64,000 bases of DNA from Rapidithrix thailandica (lineage in GTDB: Bacteria > Bacteroidota > Bacteroidia > Cytophagales > Flammeovirgaceae), in assembly GCF_039710355.1 (NCBI RefSeq), contig NZ_JBDKWZ010000007.1, positions 1 through 64,000 of the forward strand. Reading direction: 5' to 3'. This document shows, one piece after another, positions 51,227 to 58,451 of the stretch. Every line of letters begins with the position of its first letter. Position 1 is the first letter of the stretch. The notes beneath the pieces are model-generated. The model was not told the DNA's origin, did no database searches, and saw nothing but the letters and a program-made list of their open reading frames with translations. The translations under genes were made by a program, and so were the position numbers.

Positions 51227-53140
51227 ATGAAATTTGATTCGAAAATACCTGCCGGTCCGCTTAGTGAAAAATGGACCAAACATAAATTCAACCTCAAACT
51301 GGTCAACCCTGCCAACAAACGAAAGTACGAAATCATTGTAGTAGGTACAGGACTGGCCGGAGCTTCGGCCGCAGCCTCTTTAGGGGAGTTAGGATATAAT
51401 GTAAAGGCTTTTTGCTATCAAGACAGCCCTCGCAGGGCGCACAGTATTGCTGCGCAAGGGGGGATCAATGCCGCCAAAAACTATCAGAATGACGGAGACA
51501 GTATATTCCGTTTGTTTTACGATACGGTAAAGGGAGGAGACTACAGAGCCCGAGAAGCCAATGTACACCGCCTTGCAGAAGTCAGTGTCAACATCATTGA
51601 CCAGTGTGTGGCGCAAGGAGTTCCTTTTGCCCGCGATTACGGAGGATTGTTGGACAACCGTTCTTTCGGAGGAGCACAAGTTTCCCGAACCTTTTATGCC
51701 CGTGGTCAAACCGGACAACAATTATTGTTAGGGGCGTACAGTGCGATGAGCCGCCAGGTAGCAGCAGGAAAAGTAAAGCTATATCCTCGTACGGAAATGC
51801 TGGACCTGGTAATGGTAGACGGCAAAGCTCAAGGCATTATCACTCGTGACTTGGTAACCGGAAAAATCGAAAAACATTCAGCTCATGCGGTGATTCTGGC
51901 TACCGGAGGATATGGCAATGTGTTCTTCCTGTCCACAAATGCAATGGGATGTAACGGTTCTGCGGCTTGGAGAGTCCATAAGAAAGGAGCGCTGTTTGCC
52001 AACCCTTGTTTTACCCAGATTCACCCGACTTGTATCCCGGTTCACGGAACTTACCAATCCAAATTGACTTTGATGTCAGAGTCATTGCGGAATGACGGGC
52101 GTGTATGGGTTCCTAAACAAGCCGAAGACAAACGCCACCCTAACGATATTCCGGAATCAGAGAGGGATTATTATTTGGAGAGAAAATATCCTTCCTTTGG
52201 TAACCTGGTTCCCAGAGATGTGGCTTCTCGTAATGCCAAAGAGGTATGTGATGAGGGCAGAGGCGTAGGCGAAACGAAATTAGCCGTATACTTGGATTTT
52301 GCCGATGCCATCAAACGGTTGGGGGAAGATGCGATCAGTGCCAAATACGGCAACCTCTTTGAAATGTATGAGAAGATCACCGGAGAGAACCCTTACAAGG
52401 TTCCGATGAAAATTTACCCGGCCGTTCACTACACCATGGGTGGACTTTGGGTAGATTACAACCTGATGACTTCTGTTCCGGGATTATACGCATTGGGCGA
52501 ATGTAACTTCTCCGACCACGGAGCTAACCGCCTTGGAGCCAGTGCCCTGATGCAAGGACTTGCTGACGGTTACTTTGTCATTCCTTACACTATCGGGGAT
52601 TACCTTTCTCAACAACCTTATGAGAAAGTTTCTACGGACCACCCTGAGTTCCAGAAAGCTGAAGAAAGTGTACGCAACCAGATCAATACCTTGCTGAATG
52701 TGAACGGAACCAAAACGGTGGACCAGTTTCATAAGGAATTAGGTTTGATCATGTGGGACTACTGCGGTATGTCTCGGACTGAAGAAGGCTTGAAAAAGGC
52801 CAAAACCCTGATCCAAAACTTGCGCAAAGAGTATTGGGAAAATGTGAAAACCATTGGAACAAATGAAGAATTAAACATCACCTTGGAAAAAGCTTACCGT
52901 GTAGCCGATTTTATGGAATTGGCCGAACTGATGGTAGACGATGCCCTGTTGCGGGCCGAGTCTTGCGGAGGACACTTCAGAGCCGAATACCAAACCGAAG
53001 AAGGGGAAGCCCTTCGTAACGATGAAGAGTTTGCTTATGTAGCCGCTTGGGAATACAAGGGAAAAGATATGGCGGAAGCTTTACACAAGGAAGAATTGAC
53101 ATTCGAAAATGTCAAGCTTACCCAGCGTAGTTATAAATAA
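51227..53140 (+). CDS. sdhA: Succinate dehydrogenase flavoprotein SdhA
   Basis: A 637-residue catalytic subunit oxidising succinate to fumarate. FAD-binding VVGTGLAGASAAASLGELG (about 36-54); the covalent FAD histidine lies in RRAHSIAAQGGINAAKN; active-site regions include HPTCIPVHG and RLGASALMQGL. Length about 640 is typical of the Bacteroidota form, longer than E. coli SdhA (588). Second gene of the operon; a GC-rich inverted repeat lies between it and sdhB and may set mRNA stability. Confidence 0.96.
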   Translation: MKFDSKIPAGPLSEKWTKHKFNLKLVNPANKRKYEIIVVGTGLAGASAAASLGELGYNVKAFCYQDSPRRAHSIAAQGGINAAKNYQNDGDSIFRLFYDTVKGGDYRAREANVHRLAEVSVNIIDQCVAQGVPFARDYGGLLDNRSFGGAQVSRTFYARGQTGQQLLLGAYSAMSRQVAAGKVKLYPRTEMLDLVMVDGKAQGIITRDLVTGKIEKHSAHAVILATGGYGNVFFLSTNAMGCNGSAAWRVHKKGALFANPCFTQIHPTCIPVHGTYQSKLTLMSESLRNDGRVWVPKQAEDKRHPNDIPESERDYYLERKYPSFGNLVPRDVASRNAKEVCDEGRGVGETKLAVYLDFADAIKRLGEDAISAKYGNLFEMYEKITGENPYKVPMKIYPAVHYTMGGLWVDYNLMTSVPGLYALGECNFSDHGANRLGASALMQGLADGYFVIPYTIGDYLSQQPYEKVSTDHPEFQKAEESVRNQINTLLNVNGTKTVDQFHKELGLIMWDYCGMSRTEEGLKKAKTLIQNLRKEYWENVKTIGTNEELNITLEKAYRVADFMELAELMVDDALLRAESCGGHFRAEYQTEEGEALRNDEEFAYVAAWEYKGKDMAEALHKEELTFENVKLTQRSYK

Positions 53141-53149
53141 TACCATCTA

Positions 53150-53178
53150 CCGGGCCTGGCACCCTTGCCTGCGCCCGG
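53150..53178 (+). other. Intercistronic hairpin between sdhA and sdhB
   Basis: CCGGGC (53150-53155) pairs with GCCCGG (53173-53178) across 17 bases. No T tract follows, so it is more likely an RNA-stability or attenuator element than a terminator. Confidence 0.35.
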
Positions 53179-53250
53179 GCTTCTTCTGTTAAAAAGAGAA
53201 GCTGTATACAGTTTAATTTTTCATTTAGCCAATCAAAAACTAAAAATATT

Positions 53251-54003
53251 ATGAACCTCACGCTAAAAATATGGAGACAAAAAAATAGCAGTGATCAAGG
53301 CCAAATAGTCACTTACCTGGTGAAAGACATTTCGCCGGATATGTCTTTTCTGGAGATGTTCGATGTTTTGAACGAGCAACTTCTGGAAAAAGGCGAAGAC
53401 CCTATTGCTTTTGATCATGACTGCCGTGAAGGTATTTGTGGGGCATGTAGCATGTATATCAACGGGCAGCCACACGGGCCTCTGAAAGGTACCACTGCTT
53501 GTCAGTTACATATGCGGAACTTCAAAGATGGCGAAACCATCTTTGTGGAGCCTTGGAGAGCCAAGCCTTTCCCTGTAATCAAAGACTTGGTGGTAGACCG
53601 CACTTCTTTCGACCGGATCATCCAAGCGGGAGGTTATATTTCCGTAAACACAGGTAATGCACGGGATGCCAACGAAATTCCGATTGCCAAGGAAATTGCC
53701 GATGAGGCTTTCAACTCGGCAACTTGTATCGGTTGTGGCGCTTGTGTAGCTGCTTGTAAGAACGGATCGGCAATGTTGTTTGTGTCTGCCAAAGTATCAC
53801 AGTTGGCAATGTTACCACAAGGGAAACAAGAGCGCAACAGCCGTGTAGAAGCGATGGTCGCCCAAATGGATGAAGAAGGTTTTGGCGCCTGTACCAATAC
53901 CGGAGCTTGCTCGGCAGAGTGCCCTAAAGAGATCTCACTAACCAATATAGCGAAGCTCAACCGGGAATACTATAGCGCAAAGGCATCGTCTAAAAACGTA
54001 TAA
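53251..54003 (+). CDS. sdhB: Succinate dehydrogenase iron-sulfur subunit SdhB
   Basis: A 250-residue electron-transfer subunit. Cysteines for the [2Fe-2S] cluster are in DCREGICGACSMYING and TTACQLHM; those for the [4Fe-4S] and [3Fe-4S] clusters are in CIGCGACVAACKNGSA and GACSAECPKEI. It connects SdhA to the membrane anchor. Third and last gene of the operon, ending before a long hairpin. Nothing is unusual. Confidence 0.96.
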   Translation: MNLTLKIWRQKNSSDQGQIVTYLVKDISPDMSFLEMFDVLNEQLLEKGEDPIAFDHDCREGICGACSMYINGQPHGPLKGTTACQLHMRNFKDGETIFVEPWRAKPFPVIKDLVVDRTSFDRIIQAGGYISVNTGNARDANEIPIAKEIADEAFNSATCIGCGACVAACKNGSAMLFVSAKVSQLAMLPQGKQERNSRVEAMVAQMDEEGFGACTNTGACSAECPKEISLTNIAKLNREYYSAKASSKNV

Positions 54004-54019
54004 TTTCAAGCGTTTTTTC

Positions 54020-54084
54020 ACTGCCCGAAAGATCTCTCACCTCGTTTTTTATGTACATAAGGTAGGAATCCACTTTCGGGCAGT
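54020..54084 (+). terminator. Long-loop hairpin after sdhB
   Basis: Perfect 12-bp stem ACTGCCCGAAAG / CTTTCGGGCAGT with a 41-base loop, 16 bases after the sdhB stop, followed by a T/C-rich tract. Terminator or 3' stability element. The remaining bases to 54333 hold nothing recognisable. Confidence 0.55.
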
Positions 54085-54333
54085 CATTTCTTTCTCTCCA
54101 TAGAATCTCGTCCAAGATCTTTTCCTCATTTATAATAAATCCCGGAATTTTAATTCCATTCTATTGACAATTAGCAAATCTCCTTTTAACTTTCACTTAC
54201 CAAAGGGGTTAAACAATCCGCCTCACTTCTTTGTTGAAAGGGTAAGTATGATCTTTTTCCTATTATTCAAATGGGTGGAAAGTCCCCCTTGAGGAAATTA
54301 CTCAATCAAGAACTCACTAAACTTCATTAATTT

Positions 54334-54915
54334 TTGGTAGATCAAGCACAAACATATTATCAGAGCGAGCAATATCATAAAGCCATTGAACTGCTGGAAA
54401 AAGAGCTGCAAAACAGCCATCCATCTCCGGAGATTTTTGGATTGCTGAGCCGGTGTTACCTAGCCATTGGCGACATTATTCGCTCCGAAAAAATAGCCGC
54501 ACAAGGGCTAGAGAGTTATTCTGATTCGGACATTCTCCAAGAAATTTACAACAATAGCAAGAATCAGCTTAATCAAATTTTACTTGCCATTCGCCAAATT
54601 GAAGACGGCCAACATACTTCGGCAGAAATCAATTTTATCAAAGCCAATACTGAGCTGTTAATCAAAAACCAACAGTTTGAGCAAGCTATTGACCAACTTT
54701 CCCTACTCGCTGACGCGCGAAAAGCCAAGACGACCAATATCCTTTGGATAGGCCAATATTTAAAGGAAATCTATTTTGAGCCGGCAGCAGAAGTCCACAA
54801 ACACAAGTACACCAAACTCTTGTTTGAAGAGGTAATTTTTTATTACCTCAAAGCTTGTAAACTGTATGAAAAAGGCTATCAGGAAATCAGGGAAGCTGCC
54901 AAAAATGCAGATTAA
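54334..54915 (+). CDS. TPR-like helical protein, TTG start
   Basis: A 193-residue soluble, all-helical protein. Residues about 1-65 form one to two TPR-like repeats (AQTYYQSEQYHKAIELLEKEL, then PEIFGLLSRCYLAIGDIIRSEKIAAQGLE), followed by further helices without a recognised family. The only usable start is TTG at 54334: an in-frame TAA stands two codons before it and there is no internal Met, so the gene either uses TTG or is the remnant of a longer one. It probably acts as a protein-binding scaffold; no specific function can be given. Confidence 0.6.
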   Translation: MVDQAQTYYQSEQYHKAIELLEKELQNSHPSPEIFGLLSRCYLAIGDIIRSEKIAAQGLESYSDSDILQEIYNNSKNQLNQILLAIRQIEDGQHTSAEINFIKANTELLIKNQQFEQAIDQLSLLADARKAKTTNILWIGQYLKEIYFEPAAEVHKHKYTKLLFEEVIFYYLKACKLYEKGYQEIREAAKNAD

Positions 54916-54993
54916 GCCCTCGCTATTGAACTGTAAACAGATACTATGCATTAAAAAAATTACTGTTTTTCAAACACAATCCTTCCCAAAAAG

Positions 54994-55028
54994 AAAACCA
55001 GCCTCACATACGTAAGTGCTGGTTTTTT
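54994..55028. terminator. Bidirectional terminator
   Basis: Stem AAAACCAGC / GCTGGTTTT with a 15-base loop, followed by TTCA on the plus strand and by TCTTTTTGG on the minus strand. It lies between convergent genes. Confidence 0.75.
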
Positions 55029-55072
55029 CATAGCTGGTTGGGTTGATTAATAATTATTGGCTATACAAGTAG

Positions 55073-55813
55073 TTACTTTTCATCATAAAAAATAGTCATC
55101 CCTATATAAGAGGTAGATTGCCTCATAGTGAGTTCAGAATCGGCACCGAACACTACCCAAAGTTTTCCCTGCTGGTCAGCTTGTACATCATAGTATACAT
55201 GTTGCCGATTATTGATCCGGAATATCCTCTTATTCAATACGTAATTGGAAGCCAATGCTACCTTGTTTACATAAAGCATATCCTCCCCGTCTTCCTCTTT
55301 ATCCCCTTTATCCAAATGCAGGCTGAACTCTTCATAGGCATTTCCCAAACTATCGGTTAAGTTGATTTTTTCCACCCAAGGTTTATAGTTGTAAACTCCA
55401 AAGCGAAAATACACCGATTTGTCCCGCAAATCTTCCTGCGTATAATCTTGCTCAATTTGATGTTTCATATCCAAATCAAAGAACACATTGTACGACTTGC
55501 CCGGATTTAAGCCTTCCACTTCCGCGAGAAAGTAATGAAAAAGCCTTCCGTTTTTATTATTGTATTGTACTTCTAAGGCATCGTCTTCTATGGAGTGGCG
55601 ACTAGGCAGGTGTACATACGAATAATCCAACTCAAAAAAGCTTGCACTATCTACCCGGTAATCCGAAAACCCCACATTTAACTCATCTTCAGCACTAAAA
55701 GATATGACAGAAAAATAGTCGTAATTGGTTGTGGGACCAACCCCATCGGACAGATCCGTACATCCGCCCAATAGCAACAAGGGAACCCACAAAAACTTCA
55801 CTAGCTTCTTCAT
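55073..55813 (-). CDS. Lipoprotein of unknown function in the sigma-factor operon
   Basis: A 246-residue lipoprotein (LLLLGGC, Cys18). The mature part is strand-rich with many aromatic residues and resembles a beta-sandwich; two halves separated near residue 125. I recognise no family. It follows the anti-sigma/barrel fusion gene by 66 bp on the same strand and is therefore probably the third gene of the sigma-factor operon, ending at a terminator about 45 bp downstream. A role in envelope signalling or stress is inferred from context only. Confidence 0.65.
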   Translation of the reverse strand: MKKLVKFLWVPLLLLGGCTDLSDGVGPTTNYDYFSVISFSAEDELNVGFSDYRVDSASFFELDYSYVHLPSRHSIEDDALEVQYNNKNGRLFHYFLAEVEGLNPGKSYNVFFDLDMKHQIEQDYTQEDLRDKSVYFRFGVYNYKPWVEKINLTDSLGNAYEEFSLHLDKGDKEEDGEDMLYVNKVALASNYVLNKRIFRINNRQHVYYDVQADQQGKLWVVFGADSELTMRQSTSYIGMTIFYDEK

Positions 55814-55879
55814 CCTCTTTTTGATTGTTCATTATTAAGGACACGCCAATTGCGTAATTGGTTGAGATCCTTTTAAGGA

Positions 55880-57604
55880 TTATTTAAAGAAATAGCGGAA
55901 AACCATTCCCACTCCCAAAGAGTTAGGATTACTGGTAAACGGTTGCCCATCTTTGGTGAAAGAATTCAATGCAAATTTATAGTTTGCCTCCAATGAGAGG
56001 CTATAACTGGAATTCAAACGAAGGCTCACTTCATTGCCTACAGTACCGTTAAAGAACATTGAGCGGAAAGGGGAATCCTCGTCTCCCGAATTGATCCGGT
56101 AACTTTTAATGTTCGTTCCCTCTCCTTCGTTTTTGATTTCATTGCCTAAAAAGAAATCCGAAGTCACACCGGCTTTTACGATCCAATTGATTTTTTTATT
56201 GAGAATCATATAGCCTGCCCGTAAAGGGATAGAGGCAAATTCGTACGAATTATTGACTTTATAAGTAGATGATACGCTCACAAACTTGCTGGATTTTAAG
56301 GTAGCCGCATTGGAAGACATCGTGACAGGAATGATTTCATTATGCGGTGCATCCGATACGGATACGGAAGTTTGTGTTTTGGTATTGTAATTTCCGTACG
56401 TCACCCCGCTTTCCACCACCCAACGTTTGGCTACTCGCATTCCTACATTGACTCCATAGGTCAGGGAAACTGCCGGTTCGTTCACTTCATTCATCACCTG
56501 ATTTGCCGCATCTTCGGGCAAACGTTCTGCACCTACGATCCCAGGTGCATACGATTTGCTATATGAATTTTGGACGTTTCCGTTAGCATGGTAATTAGGA
56601 TCGAAGCGATCGCCACCTAAATTAATTTGCGCAAAAACTTCCGGTTCAAAAGCTTCTTTTCTCTTCTTCGCAACAGGCAGGTTTTTATACCAATCATTCG
56701 CAGGGTTGATCAAACCCGGTTCGTTGAATGCAACCTCCATAGGTACCCCCTCAGGTTTTTCCAATAAATCCAACACTTCATTTTCAACAGAAGAATTATC
56801 ATATGCGGCATACACCGGGTCAGAACCCAATCCTTCCGCACCGGGCTTGATACTTCTTGTATTGGTGACTTCCTCCTCTTTTTTTGAAGTGTTAGCCAAA
56901 GCATTGTTCCCAGAACTGACAAATACCTCTTTCTCACCATTGGCAATGTTTTTATTTTCCGTATCCGTAGTAGAGGGAGCTGTTACAGCTGAGGGTATAT
57001 TTGCTGCGATGGTATTAAGAGTATTTATCGTAGATTTTTCTTCATGGGGGTGATTTTGAACGTTGTTAATAGTTGTGTTTTCCGAGGTTGTGGGCTTTGG
57101 ATTTACCACATCCCCGGATACTTGTGCCAAACCAGGCTCAGGTGCTGTTCTTACCGGCTCCACCGTAGGAGTAGTTGCTACGGCTCTCCCCCCTGCTTCT
57201 TCGGCATCCACAATTTGATTTTCCCGAGCCAACGAAGGGTTTTGGTTTTTCATCATCGTTTTACCGGATGGGTTGGTATGTAGAGAAGGTTGTTGCTCTG
57301 CACTCATCTCCTGGGAAAGCTTGGTGGCCGAATCGCCTATGGTGGTAATGGACTCATAGGCCAGTTCATTGGGACCTGCGCCTTGGTCTATAGTCCGGTA
57401 CCCCAAATACCCCACTACCAAAAGAGCTACAGCTGCGGCCGCGGCAGCCAAAGGTCTTTTCCAAACGACAAAGCCTTTTTGCTCGTCTAGTGCCGACTCA
57501 ATGTTCCCCCACACTTCGGAACTAGGGGTGTACTCCCCTCCCTCCAAAGCGTCTTGCCAGGCATTCTCAAAATTGGTTTTATGCTTTTTGTCTGAGCTTT
57601 TCAT
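55880..57604 (-). CDS. Anti-sigma-like/outer-membrane barrel fusion protein
   Basis: A 574-residue protein with an unusual layout. The cytoplasmic-type N-terminus (1-48, FENAWQDALEGGEYTPSSEVWGNI) resembles the short anti-sigma segments found next to ECF sigma genes; one helix (about 50-70, rich in Ala and Val) spans the inner membrane; a long Ser/Thr/Asn/Glu-rich linker (about 75-300) could cross the periplasm; residues about 365-574 look like a PorT-type eight-strand barrel ending in GVGMVFRYFFK. It overlaps the sigma-factor gene by 26 bases. It may sense the outer membrane and control the sigma factor. This is inference. Confidence 0.72.
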   Translation of the reverse strand: MKSSDKKHKTNFENAWQDALEGGEYTPSSEVWGNIESALDEQKGFVVWKRPLAAAAAAVALLVVGYLGYRTIDQGAGPNELAYESITTIGDSATKLSQEMSAEQQPSLHTNPSGKTMMKNQNPSLARENQIVDAEEAGGRAVATTPTVEPVRTAPEPGLAQVSGDVVNPKPTTSENTTINNVQNHPHEEKSTINTLNTIAANIPSAVTAPSTTDTENKNIANGEKEVFVSSGNNALANTSKKEEEVTNTRSIKPGAEGLGSDPVYAAYDNSSVENEVLDLLEKPEGVPMEVAFNEPGLINPANDWYKNLPVAKKRKEAFEPEVFAQINLGGDRFDPNYHANGNVQNSYSKSYAPGIVGAERLPEDAANQVMNEVNEPAVSLTYGVNVGMRVAKRWVVESGVTYGNYNTKTQTSVSVSDAPHNEIIPVTMSSNAATLKSSKFVSVSSTYKVNNSYEFASIPLRAGYMILNKKINWIVKAGVTSDFFLGNEIKNEGEGTNIKSYRINSGDEDSPFRSMFFNGTVGNEVSLRLNSSYSLSLEANYKFALNSFTKDGQPFTSNPNSLGVGMVFRYFFK

Positions 57605-58139
57605 ATTGATTACTCTCTGCTTCAGAAATCATGTCTCTTAATAAACTTTTTGCCCGGGCATATTGCGACTTGGACGTTCCTTCGCTAATGCCCAATTGCT
57701 CTGCTATTTCTTTGTGTTGGTACCCCTCAATGGCATACAAGTTAAAAATTACTTGACAGCCCGTGGGTAATTTTTTCAAGAAGATCAACAAGTCCTTATA
57801 CTGGAAGTTAGACAGGGTAAATTCCTTGTCTGCCAAACTGTGCAATTCCTGTACATCCACCATCGGATAGAGGTATAACTTGCTCCGGTGATAGTTGATA
57901 GCTGTGTTTATGACAATTCGTTTAATCCAGTAAAATAAAGAAGACTCCCCTCTGAATTTTTTGATGTTCTTGAATACTTTAATAAAGGCTTCCTGCAGGA
58001 TGTCTTCGGCATCTTCGCTCTTTTTAGAATAGCGCATACATATCCCCATCATTTTCTTGGAAAATGTGTCGTACAATTGCTTTTGGGCTTTGCGCTCCCC
58101 CTTTATGCAGCCTTTTACAAGTTCGTCTTCGTTCAGCAT
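57579..58139 (-). CDS. ECF-type RNA polymerase sigma factor
   Basis: A 186-residue sigma-70 family factor of the extracytoplasmic-function group. Region 2 (about 22-90) includes KSEDAEDILQEAFIKVFKNIKKFRGESSLFYWIKRI; region 4 (about 125-180) has the helix-turn-helix IEGYQHKEIAEQLGISEGTSKSQYARA. Regions 1.1 and 3 are missing. Its stop overlaps the start of the anti-sigma/barrel fusion gene, an arrangement typical of a sigma/anti-sigma pair. A TATTTTTG element lies about 120 bp upstream. Confidence 0.92.
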   Translation of the reverse strand: MLNEDELVKGCIKGERKAQKQLYDTFSKKMMGICMRYSKKSEDAEDILQEAFIKVFKNIKKFRGESSLFYWIKRIVINTAINYHRSKLYLYPMVDVQELHSLADKEFTLSNFQYKDLLIFLKKLPTGCQVIFNLYAIEGYQHKEIAEQLGISEGTSKSQYARAKSLLRDMISEAESNQYEKLRQKA

Positions 58140-58259
58140 TCTATGTTTTTAGGAAAAATCGCCGTACTAAATACTTAATTATTTTCGGGGTTCTTTTTTG
58201 GTTGACCCCTGCTTTAAAAAAAAGGTTGGAACCCGATGGAATCTTCTCACTTTTTTTTG

Positions 58260-58267
58260 CAAAAATA
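58260..58267 (-). promoter_or_regulatory. Candidate -7 element of the sigma-factor operon
   Basis: The minus strand reads TATTTTTG, a full match to TAnnTTTG, about 120 bp upstream of the sigma-factor start. No TTG at 19-20 bp. Confidence 0.35.
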
Positions 58268-58451
58268 AGAGGTCTTCCGTTCAATATTGTTCTATTCCTT
58301 TACAACATCTCCCATCATTATTTTAATCCCTCCTTTGCAATTCATTTATTTGCAGTAACTTTCCGGACAATTGTAAATCTTTTCTATTTACAACTTTCGG
58401 TAAATGAGCCGTGTCCGTAACAAGTACACTACTGTCTACAATTTTTCCGTT

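Noticed and set aside
51389..51721. 110-residue minus-strand frame inside sdhA
   Set aside because: Antisense shadow of a strongly conserved coding region with no features of its own.
58404..58451. Upstream ATG of the T9SS substrate gene
   Set aside because: The 16 extra residues are hydrophilic and would bury the signal peptide; the ATG at 58452 gives a normal export signal.
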